Translations under genes and position numbers: made by a program | NCBI GenBank assembly: GCA_026018925.1 | Contig: JAKSZU010000018.1 | Location: 28,768,452 to 28,832,451, forward strand | Reading direction: 5' to 3' | Origin: Tupaia tana | Taxonomy: Eukaryota; Chordata; Mammalia; Scandentia; Tupaiidae | Length of the DNA stretch: 64,000 nt | Shown here: positions 51,541 to 63,329 of the stretch, in pieces | Position numbering within the stretch: the first letter of the stretch is position 1 | Layout: every line of letters starts with the position of its first letter | The notes under the pieces: generated by a model | Seen by the model: only the letters and a program-made list of their open reading frames with translations | Told to the model about the DNA's origin: nothing | Databases searched by the model: none

Positions 51541-53097
51541 ATGGAGAAGGGGGTGATTAGCTGCTGGGGTGAAGGGGGGCGGGGTCAGGAAACCAAGTGA
51601 GAAATAGGCTGTTGGAGAGGAGGGTGGTGTCAGCCCTTCCAAAAGGGAGGCCCCTGGGGAAGAAGGGTAGTGATTCCCACACCCAGGCATCCTGCCCAAG
51701 CAGCCAGAGGAGGGGAGGGAGGAGGGGACTATGCCCTGGACCTGGCCTCAGCCTAGCGACCCTCTGCCAGCATGGTGCTAGGAGCCAAGGTGGAGCCAGG
51801 GCCCTAGGAGTCCCTTCTATGGAGGGTGGGAGTCCAGAGTTCCTCACGACCCCCTTCATGAGGGAGCAGGGACTGGAGGAGAGGAAGCCTTCCCGGAGGA
51901 AGCCATGTCTACCGTCTGCACTGAGCTGACCAGGAGAAGGAGAGGGAAAGGGCCTTCCAGGCCAAGCAACCACATGGCAAAGGCCTGGAGGCTGGGGAGC
52001 CAGGCCCTCTGAGAGAACTGCAGGAAGTTTCTGGGGCTGGGGTGGGGGGCAAGACACAGGGCTCTCACTTGGGGTCAGAGCCTGTGCTGGGGTTCAAGCA
52101 GCTGCTGAGGGCTGGGCCTTGGGCTCCATGCCACCAGCTGGCCAGCCACTCGCTGTTGTCCCTCAGCAGGTTTTCCCGAGTGCACGGCGGCTGGCTCTTC
52201 TGTAAGGCTCAGAGGGGCCCTGCTGCGCTGTGGGCTTGTGGGGATACCGAGGCATGATGGGGTGTCCAAGGGGATGAGGCAGCCAGCCCCAAGGGGGATG
52301 CAAAGTGTGGCCTTCTAAGGAAACCCCCTTTTCAGAGACCAGAGGCTGCTGGTGTCATGGCAAGTCCTTGTGTCAGGATTAGAAGAGACGGTTCCACATG
52401 GCTCCCGGCCCTGTGGCTTTGCTCGTCCCAGTCATGGAAGAGGTCCTGGGCCTCCTGGGCCTCTGTCTCCTGCCTGGCTTTTCAGAGAAGGCCGACTCTT
52501 GCCAGCAGCGCTCTCTCAGCCTTTTCCCCCCAGCTGGGCCAGGGCGGGGGCCCTGAGCTGTGCCCTGACCCTTCCCACCCTTCGCTCCCTGCCAGCGTCA
52601 GGCCTCCGCAGGGAAGCGGGGCAGGTTTGTACCAGTGACTGCGGTTCAGGCCCTGGGAGCCCTGACCTGACGTTGTCACTGAATCCCTCTCACGTCATCA
52701 CTGCGTTCCTCTCAGATGCACCTACCGGGCAGGTGTTACTCCCTGTTTTGCGCTAAGGGGCATCGAGGGTGTGGGAGCTGATGGTCCGTCAGCAGGTCAG
52801 CAGTGTCGGGCTCACAGGGGTGAGACCTCCAGGCTGGGGGAGATGCTTCGTCCTTCTCATGGGGGTGGAGGGTGATGGTGGCTGGCTGGGCTCTACTCAT
52901 GGACCTGGTGTTGGGATCTGTTCGACCTACAAGGGAAGGATAGAAAGTGGTCTGGAACTTCTAAGATGCCCACCTCTAGGGCATCCTCAGGAACACTCCT
53001 GAAGGGACAGCCCTCTTCCTCAGGCTGGCCAGCAGGGGTCATATTGTCCACCACGGTGGCTGTCACTTGGGAGGTAGGGAACACCTACTGGTGAAAG
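51541..53097. other. GC-rich intergenic sequence
   Basis: No SINE; overlapping open frames of up to 166 codons on both strands without recognisable products. Confidence 0.45.
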
Positions 53098-53362
53098 GTG
53101 AGCCAGCAGGTGGTGTGGTGGTTAAGGTGGCTGAATCCTACATGGCAGACCGTGTGGTTCAAGTCCTGGACCCAGCAGCTTGTAAAAACACACTGGGCGC
53201 ATGTGCATGTGTGCCCAAAATCCTGAGAGGAGAGTGGAGGAGAAGGGATTGTGACATGACCAGGCCTCCTAGGGTGGTAATTTCTCACTTTCCCTCTCCC
53301 TTTCTCTCTCTTTCCTTGGCGAGTGCACAGGCCCCATAACAAACTTAATAATAACAATAATA
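53098..53362 (+). mobile_element. SINE type C
   Basis: GTGAGCCAGCAGGTGGTGTGG head, GGTTCAAGTCC; ends in (TAA)n. Confidence 0.83.
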
Positions 53363-54642
53363 ATAAAGGTATGCTTTGGGGGACGGGGTCAGCCCTGAAT
53401 CTGAACCTGAAGCAGCCCCAAGTTCCCAGAGCCTTCATCCATAAATGGGACTATTGTGCCTCCCTTTCAGGTGGAGAGAGAGCATACATTAATTTAGTGA
53501 AATGATCTAATTTGTTGGTTCAAAAAAAAAAGTCTGTGCACTTACTGGGTGCCAGGTACTGGGACAGGGATTCAATAAATGATAATGTTTCCTCATCAAA
53601 TGTACAATCTCGCTGGGAGACCGACACCAAATAGTACGGACGTAATCCATTACATAGGAGGGTGAAGGTGATGGAGGAAGCCAGAAGGGGTCTAATGGGC
53701 AGGGGGTCCAAGCTGGCCCCTCGGAGAAGATGATGACCAAGTCAGACGCCTCAGGGAGCAGCTCTCTAGGTGAAAGGGACGACATTGCAAAGTCCCAAGG
53801 TGGGTGTCTGCCAGGTGATTCGGGAAACAGCAAAAGCAGGGGGTGAGGGGAAGCCTGAGAGGAAGACGGGGAGGAGGGGGTCGGTTCCTGTCCTCTGACC
53901 CCTTCCACAGGAAGTCGCTCTGCAGCTGCGGGGAGAGCTCAGGGCCTGTGCAGAGCCAGGAGGCAGCGAGTCTAACCCACTCCCACAAGCTGCGGTCTGA
54001 GCGTGTCCTTTCTTGTTTCTTGCTGTCGCGGCCTCTTCCTCATGTCGTTGGGCCCAGAGGCCTCCCCGTCTGTGGCCTATGACCCTATCCAGGCAGAGCC
54101 CCCCAGCTGCCCGCTATGGCCTCCTAGTTTGGGGGCAGGGTAGGTGCTTTGTGTCTGCCCTGGCCAGTCTCAGGGAGTGTCACAAAAAGCCCTTTCACTA
54201 GAGGCCTGAGGGGGCACTGGGAGGGGACATGGTGCCCTCCCGCCTGTGGGCATAAAGACCCCCTTTCTCTTCTGCTGCACCAGCTCTCTGACCTGCAAGG
54301 GAAGGGGCTGGGTGCAGGGACATTCTTGTTCTTCCCTTTCAAAGTTGCAGAAGACGGGGCGGGCCAGACAATGGCTCTGATTGAATGGCAGACCAGCTGC
54401 CCCCTGGGGAGGTGCGCGCCAGCCAAAGCACCTCCGCCTCAGGGACCCCCCAGGCAAGGAGCCCCCCAGTGGGACTGGGGGTGCCTGCTAAGGCTCCCTC
54501 AGGGAGTTGAGGGTGAAGAGATTGTACTGTGCTTTCAGAGCTCTCCTCAGATCTCTGTTTCAGGGTGCCACATCTAGTCAGCTGGCTGGCTTCTCTTTGG
54601 CTCTGTGAGGGATTCTCCTGGCTAGTCTACACCTGGATTTCT
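53363..54642. other. Intergenic sequence, nothing recognised
   Basis: GC-rich towards the right; no SINE. Open frames of up to 142 codons judged spurious. Confidence 0.45.
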
Positions 54643-54895
54643 TAATTTTGTTTTAGTTTTGTTGTAGGGTGCACGTGCTTGCTGGAAAGACACAGAGAAG
54701 AGAGAGAGAGAGAGAGAGGGAAAGTGAAAAGCCACCCCCAGGGAGGATGGCCATGCCACAATCCCTTCACCATTCTCCTCTGGGGATTCTGGGCATGCGC
54801 CTGGTGCATTTTTCAAGCCACAGGGCCCAGGACTCTAACACAGGCAGCCATGTGGGGTCCAGCTGTCTTAATCTCCACGCCACCTGTTTGGCCCC
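54643..54895 (-). mobile_element. SINE type C
   Basis: Reversed; flanks ACACCTGGATTTCTT / TCCACCTGGACTTCTT. Confidence 0.82.
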
Positions 54896-55999
54896 TCCAC
54901 CTGGACTTCTTGTCCCTAGTGCCTGTCACATCCTCGGCTGCCTTTCCACTTTCTGTGCTGGACAGAGACCTCACTTTGAAGAGGAAAGCAGGAAGTAGGG
55001 AGGAAAAAAGGGGACCACCCAGGGGCTGGGGTGCAGCTTTGGGTCAGGAAGTGACTAGGAAGCTGAGTTGAGGGGGGCACAGGGAAAATGTGGTGGGGTC
55101 TTGGTTTTCCAGGTGGAAGAGGCAGCACAGCAGTGGCCCAGGGGAGGGAGGAGCCTGCAGCAGAGACAGACCAGGTGTGGGGGCAAGTGCTTGGCGAGGT
55201 GAAGAAGGGGCAGAAAGACTTGTCCCAGAGCCCAGGCTTCACCTGGAAAGCAGGGTGCACTGTGGGGGCACATCACCAATGATCCGAGGTACCTGCAGGA
55301 GGGGATTGCAGGCAGAGATGGGAGCCAGGGGCAGTGTTCCTAGCAGATTCATTCTGGCTGTTCCTACTTGTAGTCAATGAAACGAGAGGCAGAGGCTGGA
55401 GAAGAGGGAGTTTATTTCTGCACTTGGTACAGGGAGATGGGCCGCAAGCACCCCAAACTGTCTCCAAAAGCTCAGCACGTGCTCGGTATTACAGACACGA
55501 AGACAAGCACGTGCACGTCATCCCTCACTGCCATCACTCAAAGGCGCTCGCTTTCCTTTGAGCCATTGCCCCGATGCCCATTCCCGTTCCTCTCTGACCA
55601 CTCCTCACACAGACCTCCCCGTGACTCGGCCCCTGGGCCAGACTGTTCTCCGCAGGGGGCCTTCCTTAATTTCAAGATGGCTGCAGTCCTGCTCAATGTC
55701 AAGTTGGCCTGCTTCAGCAGGGCGATGAGAGTAGAGCCAGGGATCTAGGAAGGTGAGGAGGTGGACAGGCCCGGCTAGTGAGGGGGCCAACTTGGGATGC
55801 GCCCTGGCTCTGATGTGGGCTATAGAAGGGCCGGGGAGCCACCGGTAGGCTGGGAGCCTTGGGGGAGCAATCTGAGGAGCTGGTAGAACAAGTTAGGGAG
55901 ATGCCCCCAGGAGTGCAGGAGAAGGAGGAAGGGAGGGGAGAGAGAAGAGGGAGAAAGGGAAAGAAAACAGCAAGAAGGAGGTCAGAGATACACTGTGAG

Positions 56000-56215
56000 A
56001 CTCACCTATCTGGGGAGGCTCCAGGGTCACGTCTATGCACCCGCGAATGTGCTGGTGCCTGCAGGGATGGCGCGTGGTGGTGCCTGCAGGGATGGCGCAG
56101 GCTGGCTGAGGCTGGGAGTGGATCGCAGCATCGAGACCATGTTTGGGGTGCCGTCTCCCCATCTCTCCCCTCCTCTGGCTCGCTCATAGAACAACCAACA
56201 AACAAAAGCAGAAGA
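56000..56215 (+). mobile_element. Possible SINE type D with internal duplication
   Basis: TGCCTGCAGGGATGGCGC occurs twice in tandem (about 56057 and 56081). CTGGCTGAGGCTGGGAGT and a CT-rich end follow, as in D. Weak. Confidence 0.35.
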
Positions 56216-57004
56216 AGGGAACAGGAAAGCAAAGGAGGAAGTAAAGGAAAGCGAAAGAGGGGGAGAGAGAAGCGAGGAGACATCGGTGGAGAGTGGCGGG
56301 GTGAGAGCACGGGTGATAGAGAAAGCGGGGGGGGGGGACCTCGCTGCCCTGTCCCCCGCCCTGCACCCCCAGGTCTCCGGGTGCTAGTCTGTTCTCTGAC
56401 TTCTGTGAGAGGAGCGGATGAGCTGCTGCAGGAACATGGGGTTGGACACGGTCCTGATGAAACGTGGAGCAGTCCCACGAGGGATGTGCCCGCACAGCCG
56501 AGCCCCGGCCCTCCCAAGACAGGGACCGGCCACCGCGATGCACGTCTGACGGCATCCTCTGTGGAGCACGGCGGGCTCCCTGCTCTCTGCCTCAGTTTCC
56601 CTCCAGAAGGCAGAGAGCTATGGTCCGTGACAGTGACAGGGCAGGGCGGAGCCCTGGAGCCCAGGCCGGTTTGGTGAAGTCACTGCATATCCGTGTCCAG
56701 AGGGGCTGTGGGGCCTCCTCCTCCCCACCCCCAGCCTTTGTTCCAGGAAACGCAGGAAAAGGCAGGAGGAGGGGTGGCGGGCAGGAGCCCCGCTGAGTGT
56801 TTCCAGGGAAAAACTGATCCTTCCAGGGAGCAGCAGCCAGTGCCGCCTCCCCCACGTCACCCCTCCACTCCCATCCACCGCCTCCCACCGCCTCCATCTC
56901 TTCCTCTCTCACTTTTTGGCAGAAGCAGCCCAGCAGCTGGAAAAACCATGCTCTGCTCCCAACTCCCACCCTCAGCGCTGCGGCATGGGGGTGTTGCGGG
57001 CGAC

Positions 57005-57150
57005 AGGCGTCTGTGTGTGCGTGTGAATGTGAGAGCATGTGAGTCTGAGTGTGAGTCTGAGTGTGCATGTGCACGAGTGTGTGTATATGTAAGTGTGCAA
57101 GCGCGTGAGTGAGCGTGAGTGTGGAGTCTGTGTGCGCGTGTGTGCTGTGG
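57005..57150. repeat. GT/GA-rich simple repeat
   Basis: Irregular GTGTGAGTCTGAGTGTGAG-type units over about 145 bp. Confidence 0.75.
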
Positions 57151-57186
57151 CCGATGGAGCCAAGGTGCAGGTGAGAAAAGGGAGGG

Positions 57187-57423
57187 AGGGCTGGCCCTGT
57201 GACCCAGCAGTAATGTCCGGCTCTGAGGAGATCCGATGCCACACAGTGACTGTGGTTCGAATCCCTGAACTGGTCAGCCTGAAACACGGGCTGGGGAGCG
57301 AGTGCCCAGAACCCGACAAGCTGGAGGACTGGAGAAAGGGGGCCATGGCGTGCCCAGCCCCGTGGACAGTGCTCACTCTCTCACTCAGATGTGTCCATAT
57401 GCTCCATCGAGAGCAAAGAATCA
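57187..57423 (+). mobile_element. Possible old SINE with a perfect B box
   Basis: GCTGGCCCTGTGACCCAGC head-like, GTGGTTCGAATCCCTGAAC, then a body of uncertain type. Confidence 0.45.
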
Positions 57424-58847
57424 GACAATGGAGGGTCAGGCCGTCCCCACAGCCCTGAGGGCCGGGGTGAAGAGGGCGCGCGCACTGCAGGAGGGCGGCA
57501 GGCCTGAGCTGGCCGCTGCAGCCTCGTTCATTGTTTGGGATGTGGGGACAGCACTTGCCCTGTTGGGGCTGGTGTGACACGGCAGAGAAGTCAAGGTGGA
57601 AAGGGTAAGGGCCTGTCCCCGAGCCCCCGGATGCCGGTTGTCTGTGAACCAATGCGGGAGGCAGGCGCTACATTGTCCCCCCACCACGCGAGGAGCCTGG
57701 GGCTTGGGGATGTGAGATGGCTGATGTAAGGCTGCCCCCCAGACCTGACCAACTTCTGAGGTACTGACAGACCCCGGGTGTCTCCCCCAATCTCGAGTTG
57801 CTGCTCCAGGTCGCTCAGCCCCAGGGGGGTGGGGAGGGAACCTCTTCCTTTTTCTAGGACTCTGAAGCCCCCAGAGGGCTGCGCCTTCCTGCCCGCCTGC
57901 AGGCCCATAGAAGCTGGGACCCTTCCCTGACTCAGGGATGTTCTGCAGGTTGTTTCAGCCCAAAGAATGGCTCAGGCAGTCTCGTCCACACCCTTGTCAT
58001 TCATCCAGGGACCTCGCACCCCAGGCCCGGCCCTGAAGAGGGCAAAGCGATGAGGCAGAACGGGGCTCCTGCATAAACCATCTTTACCCTGTCAGTTTGA
58101 ACGCTGTCCCGGGGTGGGGAAGGGCACCGAGAGGCCCCTGGCTGGGCCAATTCTGGGGAGGTTTCCAGGAGACGGAGGTTGAGTAAGCCACTCGCCAGCC
58201 TGGTGGGACCTGTGTCGTCGGAGAGGGGAGAGGAAGGTGGACAGGGTTGGGTAAGGTCCAGAAGGCCTGCGGCCTTCTCAGAGCCCAAAGCCTGCCGGCC
58301 ACAGCCAGGCTGACCCACACAGCCGAGGGGACGGGGAGGGGACAGAGCTGGAACGAGAGGAGGCCCAGGGGCCTGGGAAGCTGGGCCTGGGGCAGGAGAG
58401 GCTCCTTCCAGCCTCGGCTGGGGTCATGGGGTCACCTGGTCCCAATCCTGAAGCAGCTGCCCTCCCTGGACTCAGCATAGTCCATCAGGTGCCAAGTGCT
58501 CGCTGGTACCAGGCTGGGCTCAGGCACTGCACCTGCCCTGGGAGCTCATGCATGGCTGGGTATGGACAGTCCCCATGGCGGGTGCTGTTCATGCCCTCCA
58601 GGTCTCCATGCTGGCGCCCCCTTCCCTCGGCCACTGTCGCTGCTGGCTGCCATCTGCTTGTCCCTCTCCAGCAGACTGGCCTCGGCTGAGGGGGCCGCAT
58701 ACCTGGACAGGCCCGTGAGGTTACATGAAACATGGCCAGAGTGGTCCAGTACCGAGCCTCTGGTTCCCCAACTTCTTTCTTTGGTGCTCCAGAGCTCGTG
58801 GGACTCAGACTGAGGCAAGCTCTTTCCTGGAGCCACACCCGTGTTCT
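57424..58847. other. GC-rich intergenic sequence
   Basis: No SINE and no recognised gene. Open frames on both strands are compositional. Confidence 0.4.
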
Positions 58848-59098
58848 TTTTTTTTTTTTTTTTTTTATAGGGACCATAGGGACCATGTACTTGCAGGAGA
58901 GACAGAGAGACAAAAAGCAAGAAATCACCCATTGGGGGAATGGCCACACTGCAATCCCTTCTCCATTCTCCTCTTGGGATTTTGGACACTCACGCACATG
59001 CAGCCAGCATGAGTTTGAAGCCGGGAGGACTGGGACTCAAACCAGGATCTACCACATGGGAGTCCAGCGCCTTAACCACTACGCCCCCTGCTGGCCCC
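58848..59098 (-). mobile_element. SINE, long type A (diverged)
   Basis: T(20) tail, TAGGGACCA doubled at 58867 and 58877, GCAATCCCTTCTCCATTC, ACCACTACGCCCCCTGCTGG. Confidence 0.82.
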
Positions 59099-59369
59099 AA
59101 ATGTATCTGTGCTCTGTATCTTCCCATCCTGTTCGGCACCCTCCCACCCCCACTTTCTGACAGGTTTCTTGACAGTCCCAATAACCCCCTTGCACAAGAA
59201 TTCTCATCTCAGGCTCCCTATCTAGGGAGCTTGACCCAAAAGACCCACAATCCTGGTGGCCTCTCCTACAGAACAATCTCAAGGCTCAGTGGGGGGGTGG
59301 CCCAGGCTTGGGGACACAGGAAAGCCTCTTAGAGGTGACAGTTGAATTGGGGTCTTTTCCTTTTTTAGG
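59099..59369. other. Intergenic sequence, nothing recognised
   Basis: Short unique stretch between two SINEs. Confidence 0.35.
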
Positions 59370-59593
59370 TTTTTTTTTTTTTTTTTTTTTTTTCCAAGAG
59401 TGAGAGAGAAAGAGACAGCACTCCTAACAGGGTCCTGGTGCCATGACCCCTATCCTGCCTCAGCCAGTCCCGGACCACGGGCTCTCGGGTGCCCGGCATA
59501 TTCAGGGAGGTCGTGGACACAAACCCACAACCCTCCCACGTGGGTCATCCTCGTAGAGGGGTACATTTTGCCGCTGTTCCACCACGTGGCCCC
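59370..59593 (-). mobile_element. SINE, type D
   Basis: T(23) tail; GCCCGGCATATTCAGGGAGG is the inverse of the D word CCTCCCTGANTATGCC. Flanks GGGTCTT on both sides. Confidence 0.72.
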
Positions 59594-59916
59594 TGGATTG
59601 GGTCTTGACGGTGGGAGCCAGGACGGTGGGCCTGTGGTGGAGTGGTGCTCTGGGAGGCTGATCCGGCGGGAGGCCCTGTTGGAAGTGGTAGTTCTCCGTG
59701 TCTCTGGCTGATGGAAGAAAGAAATGGATGTCTTGTTTGTTTGTTTAAATCACTCAGCTGAACGGCGTCTATTACATTTGCTAACTGTGGCTTGATTTCA
59801 TTGCTGAGGTTGGGAGGAGGGATATATTGGGCAAAGGGGTGGCACAAGCCAAGACCCTGAGGCAGGAAAAGGCAAAGCATAGTTAAAAAGAGAGAGAGAG
59901 AAAGAGAGAGAGAACA

Positions 59917-60060
59917 GGGGCCAGGAGCAGGTGCTGTGGTGGTGAAGACAGTTCAGGTCCTGGACCTGGTGGCTTGCTTTCTCTCTGGTTGAGTGCACGT
60001 GTCCTATAGCAAATTAAAAATAAAAGAAAGAGAGAGAGAAATTAAATAAATAATTTTGAA
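59917..60060 (+). mobile_element. SINE, short type B, internally shortened
   Basis: GGGGCCAGGAGCAGGTGCTG head, TTCAGGTCCTGGACCTGG, TGCACGTGTCCTATAGC, AT tail. Confidence 0.7.
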
Positions 60061-60237
60061 GAGAGAGAGAAAGCAAGACCTGGGGCTGCAGTAGAGATCT
60101 GGAAGGAGGTAGGAGTTGAGATGGGAAAGGAAGTTGGGCCAGGGCAGACAGAGCTGTCAGGAGGCTGTGAGCGCGTGCCATGCGCATTGCTCTGCCTTGC
60201 ACGCTCACAGTCATGGCCGATGGGCTGTCCTCTTTCT

Positions 60238-60427
60238 TTTTTTAATATTTTTTTTATCTAACTCTGTTCATTCGTATATTTATTTATTTGAATTTGACCA
60301 GAGAGGGACAGTGTGAGAGAGAAAGAGAAAGGGAAAGTGAGAAAGCAAGCCACCAGGCCCAGGACTCGAACTGTGGTCAGCCATGTGGGAATCCAGCGCC
60401 CCCAACCACCACGCTACCTGCTGGCCC
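60238..60427 (-). mobile_element. SINE, short type B (recent)
   Basis: Perfect 17-bp target duplication TGGGCTGTCCTCTTTCT at 60221 and 60428; full-length reversed copy. Confidence 0.93.
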
Positions 60428-60444
60428 TGGGCTGTCCTCTTTCT

Positions 60445-61254
60445 AGCTGAGCCCTGACAGAGCCTCAGAGTCCTCAGCCTTATACCCTGGCAGGTCCCAT
60501 CAAGCTACTGAAGTTGGCATGTGAGTGGACGCCGCTTACTGTTCCTGCCCGGGCCCAAGTGTAGGCTGCATCCGTGATATGTGGATTGAGTCCAGATGCC
60601 TCCAGAGAATGGGCCTGAGTACAGTAGGGACCTCCCTGGGGAGGCAGCCATTGTGGCCCATAAATAGGTTAGACGGCCAGGAAACGGGAAATCCTGAAAC
60701 ACAATGAGGCCTGGTGCGCTGGGGTTTCCTCCAGGCTGAGGGCTGGACCGAGGATGAGTCTTGGGCCAAAGACTTGCTGAAACCAGAGTCACTGACGGCT
60801 GGTCCCGGATCCCACTCTTTCCACAGCCCTCAGGGGGACTCAGGGCCTAGCCTCATCCCACCCGGCCCAGCAAGGGCAGCTCAGGACAGCTCAGGACAGG
60901 CCGGGACAGCTGTAGAATGCTGAGGGGGAGAGCAACTCATTCAAGGCCCGACTCCCAGCTGAGCCCTGGTACCAGGCAGTGGTAGGGACTGCGAGAGCAG
61001 CAGGCCAGGACCAGGGGCCAGGGTGGCACCCTCCAGGATCAGTGGGCACTTCTGCTGGGCCCTCCAGAGCAGGACCTTGCACATCCCTAATGTCTGCAGC
61101 CATTGTCCCTGCCCTGGGATCCCCAGGGGTCCAGCTTCCTACCTGGACACCAACACTGGAGTCAAAAGGTGGCCCCTCATAGGGTGGGCAGCTTGCAAAA
61201 CCATGCCCCAGAAGAAGTTTATTAAGAAAAGCAAGTAACAGGAAATGATGTCCT
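60445..61254. other. GC-rich intergenic sequence
   Basis: Short tandem GGACAGCTCA-like units at about 60870-60912. No gene recognised. Confidence 0.4.
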
Positions 61255-61511
61255 GCTGGGCCCTTAGTGCAGTGGTTAAGTGCTGAGCATAGGGACCCAG
61301 ATCCCACATGGCCGGCCACGGCTCGAATATGGGCCCCAGCAGCTTGAAAAACAAGCGGGCAAATGTATCCATGCGCAAAGCCCTGATGGGGTGGAGAAAT
61401 GGAGGAAAAAGGATTGTGGCATAGCCACGTCCCATTGAGGGGTGCTTTCTCTCCCTCTGGTGAGTGCACATGCCCTCTGAATTAAAAACAAAACAAAACA
61501 AAAAAAACAAG
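61255..61511 (+). mobile_element. SINE type C
   Basis: GCTGGGCCCTTAGTGCAGTGG head, GGCTCGAATATGG, (CAAAA)n tail. Confidence 0.75.
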
Positions 61512-61751
61512 ATGCTCTAAAGGATCCCAATGTTGTTAGAATACACACAAACACACAGATCTATTGAGTGTGTGCGTGTGCACGTGTATAGAAAGACAGG
61601 AAAACGGGCCAACAAAACGTCCACGCGGAGATGCAGGGGATTATTATTTTCTTCTTTTCACTTTTCTGTACTTTCTGCAGGAAACCTGTAATTATAAGCA
61701 AAAACCCAAATCCTACAGTTCCTATTTTCTTTTTAAGTACAGTGTCTAAAA

Positions 61752-61948
61752 GTTTTTTAAAAATATTTATTTGATTAATTATCATTATTATTTAAAAATT
61801 TGCTATAAGGCATGTGCACTCACCAGAGAGAGTGAGAGAGGGAGAGAGAGAGAGAAAGTGAGAAAGCAAACCACCAGGTCTGGGACTTGAACCAAAGCCA
61901 ACCACGTGGGAGTCCAGAGCCGTAACCACCACGCCACCTGCTGGTCCT
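61752..61948 (-). mobile_element. SINE, short type B
   Basis: GAGAAAGCAAACCACCAGGT, CCACGCCACCTGCTGGTCC; TTTGCTATAAGGCATGTGC at the tail end as in A types. Confidence 0.85.
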
Positions 61949-61959
61949 GACAGTTGTCC

Positions 61960-62218
61960 TTTTTTTTTTTTAAAGGTTTTTGCCATAGGGTGCATGTGCT
62001 TGTCAGGAAGGAGAGAGACAGAGACATAGAAACGGAAAGTGAGAAATCACTCCCCAGGGACAATGGTCACACTGCAACCCCTTCTCTCCCATTCTCCTGA
62101 GGTTTTGGGAATGCACACACACACTAGCATGATTTTTCAAGCCACCATGTCTAGGACTCAAGTCACAGTCAGGCATGTGAGACTCCAACACCTTAATCAC
62201 CATGCCACCTGCTGCTGT
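61960..62218 (-). mobile_element. SINE type C
   Basis: TTTTTGCCATAGGGTGCATG, GAAATCACTCCCCAGGGAC, CCATGCCACCTGCTGC. Confidence 0.82.
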
Positions 62219-62231
62219 CCCATTCAAGATT

Positions 62232-62396
62232 TTTAAAAATAATTACTTTCCTTTATTCATAATAGAGTGTGTGCAAGTGTGTGTGAAAGAGAGACATGAG
62301 CACCTTCCACAGGGTCTGATCTGGGCTGGGGATTCGAACTGTGGTTGCCACGTGAGATCTGGTTTCTCTTAAGCAGTGTATTACCACCACAGTACT
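62232..62396 (-). mobile_element. Old SINE remnant
   Basis: GGGGATTCGAACTGTGG (inverse B box) and TTACCACCACAGTAC remain recognisable. Confidence 0.5.
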
Positions 62397-62405
62397 AAGG
62401 GCGAA

Positions 62406-62582
62406 GGCCAGCCACAGTGGTGCAGGAGTAATGCAACACTCTCTGATGCTGATTCCAGATGGGACAGTCCTGGGTTGTGCCCCGAGGGCACTGTGTCACA
62501 CCAGGTGCACGCACATGCCCATGGTCCTGGCTGGCTGAGGTAGGGGTTGATTGTGATGTGAGACCCTGTTGGGGGGTGCCTG

Positions 62583-62613
<31 letters not shown>

Positions 62614-62632
62614 TTAAATGAATTAAGTAAAA
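62406..62632 (+). mobile_element. SINE, type D
   Basis: GGCCAGCCACAGTGGTGCAGG head, CACACCAGGTGCACGCACAT, GTGAGACCCTGTTGGGG, (TC)n(AC)n end. Confidence 0.75.
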
Positions 62633-62643
62633 AGCGAGGAAGT

Positions 62644-62868
62644 GGGACCAGCAGATGGTGTAATGGTTACATCGCTGGACTCCCCATAGTCAACCACAGT
62701 TCGAGTCCTGAACCTGGCAGCTTCAAATTCACACTGGGTACGTGTGTGTACATGGCCAAAATCCTGAGAGGAGAATGGAGAAAGGATGGTGATATGGCCA
62801 CCCACCTGGGGGGTGATTTCTCACTTTCTGTCTCTTTGTCTCTCTGGTGAGCACATGTTCCCTTTAGC

Positions 62869-62932
<64 letters not shown>

Positions 62933-62948
62933 GCACACACACACACAC
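62644..62948 (+). mobile_element. SINE, long type A2, with microsatellite tail
   Basis: GGGACCAGCAGATGGTGTAATGG head, GTTCGAGTCC. The tail is (TC)n(AC)n (62876-62948) in place of A(n). Flanks GAGGAAGT. Confidence 0.85.
62876..62948. repeat. Compound (TC)n(AC)n microsatellite
   Basis: About 17 TC units then about 18 AC units at the 3' end of a SINE. Confidence 0.92.
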
Positions 62949-63141
62949 TGAGGAAGTATTGATTCTCTAATGCTGAGGGGAAACAGGAAGCAACGTTGTA
63001 TACATCCGGTGAAAATGATAAGATGCTTGAGCAGAGGGGGATGGGAAGGAAGTCCCAAGGGCATCGATTTGGGGCAGGGTCGTCACCGCAGTCCTACACA
63101 GAATGATCCCTACACCTTTGTGTATGGTGGGTAACAGTGGT

Positions 63142-63320
63142 CTTTTTTTTTTTTTTTAATTATTTACTTAATTATTTATTATTATTATTAATAATAATAA
63201 TTTGCTATAGGGCCTGCACATTCATGAGAGAGAGAGAGAGAGAAAGCCACCAGGTCCAGGATTGAACTGAGGTGCCCATGTGGGAGTCCAGCGGCTTAAC
63301 CACCTGTCATCTCCCAGCCC
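63142..63320 (-). mobile_element. SINE, short type B
   Basis: (TTA)n-rich tail side, GTGGGAGTCCAGCGGCTTAA head side. The final head is decayed. Confidence 0.75.
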
Positions 63321-63329
63321 AGGTGTAGT

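Larger units (their letters stand above)
54896..57186. other. GC- and purine-rich intergenic sequence
   Basis: Contains a 272-codon frame (55859-56677) rich in Glu, Arg, Gly and Lys from a GA-rich tract. It has no domain and no splice context. A probable decayed D-type SINE lies at about 56000-56215. Confidence 0.45.

Noticed and set aside
49349-52756. Dense overlapping frames of 100-170 codons on both strands
   Set aside because: High GC depletes stop codons. No conserved motif, no consistent exon structure and no known protein was found among them.
55859-56677. 272-codon open frame on the + strand
   Set aside because: It comes from a GA-rich tract (Glu/Arg/Gly/Lys-rich), overlaps equally long reverse frames, contains a decayed SINE-like part and matches no family I know.
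57005-57150. Repeat block that could look like a CRISPR or minisatellite array
   Set aside because: Irregular GT/GA simple repeat with no fixed repeat-spacer period, in mammalian nuclear DNA.
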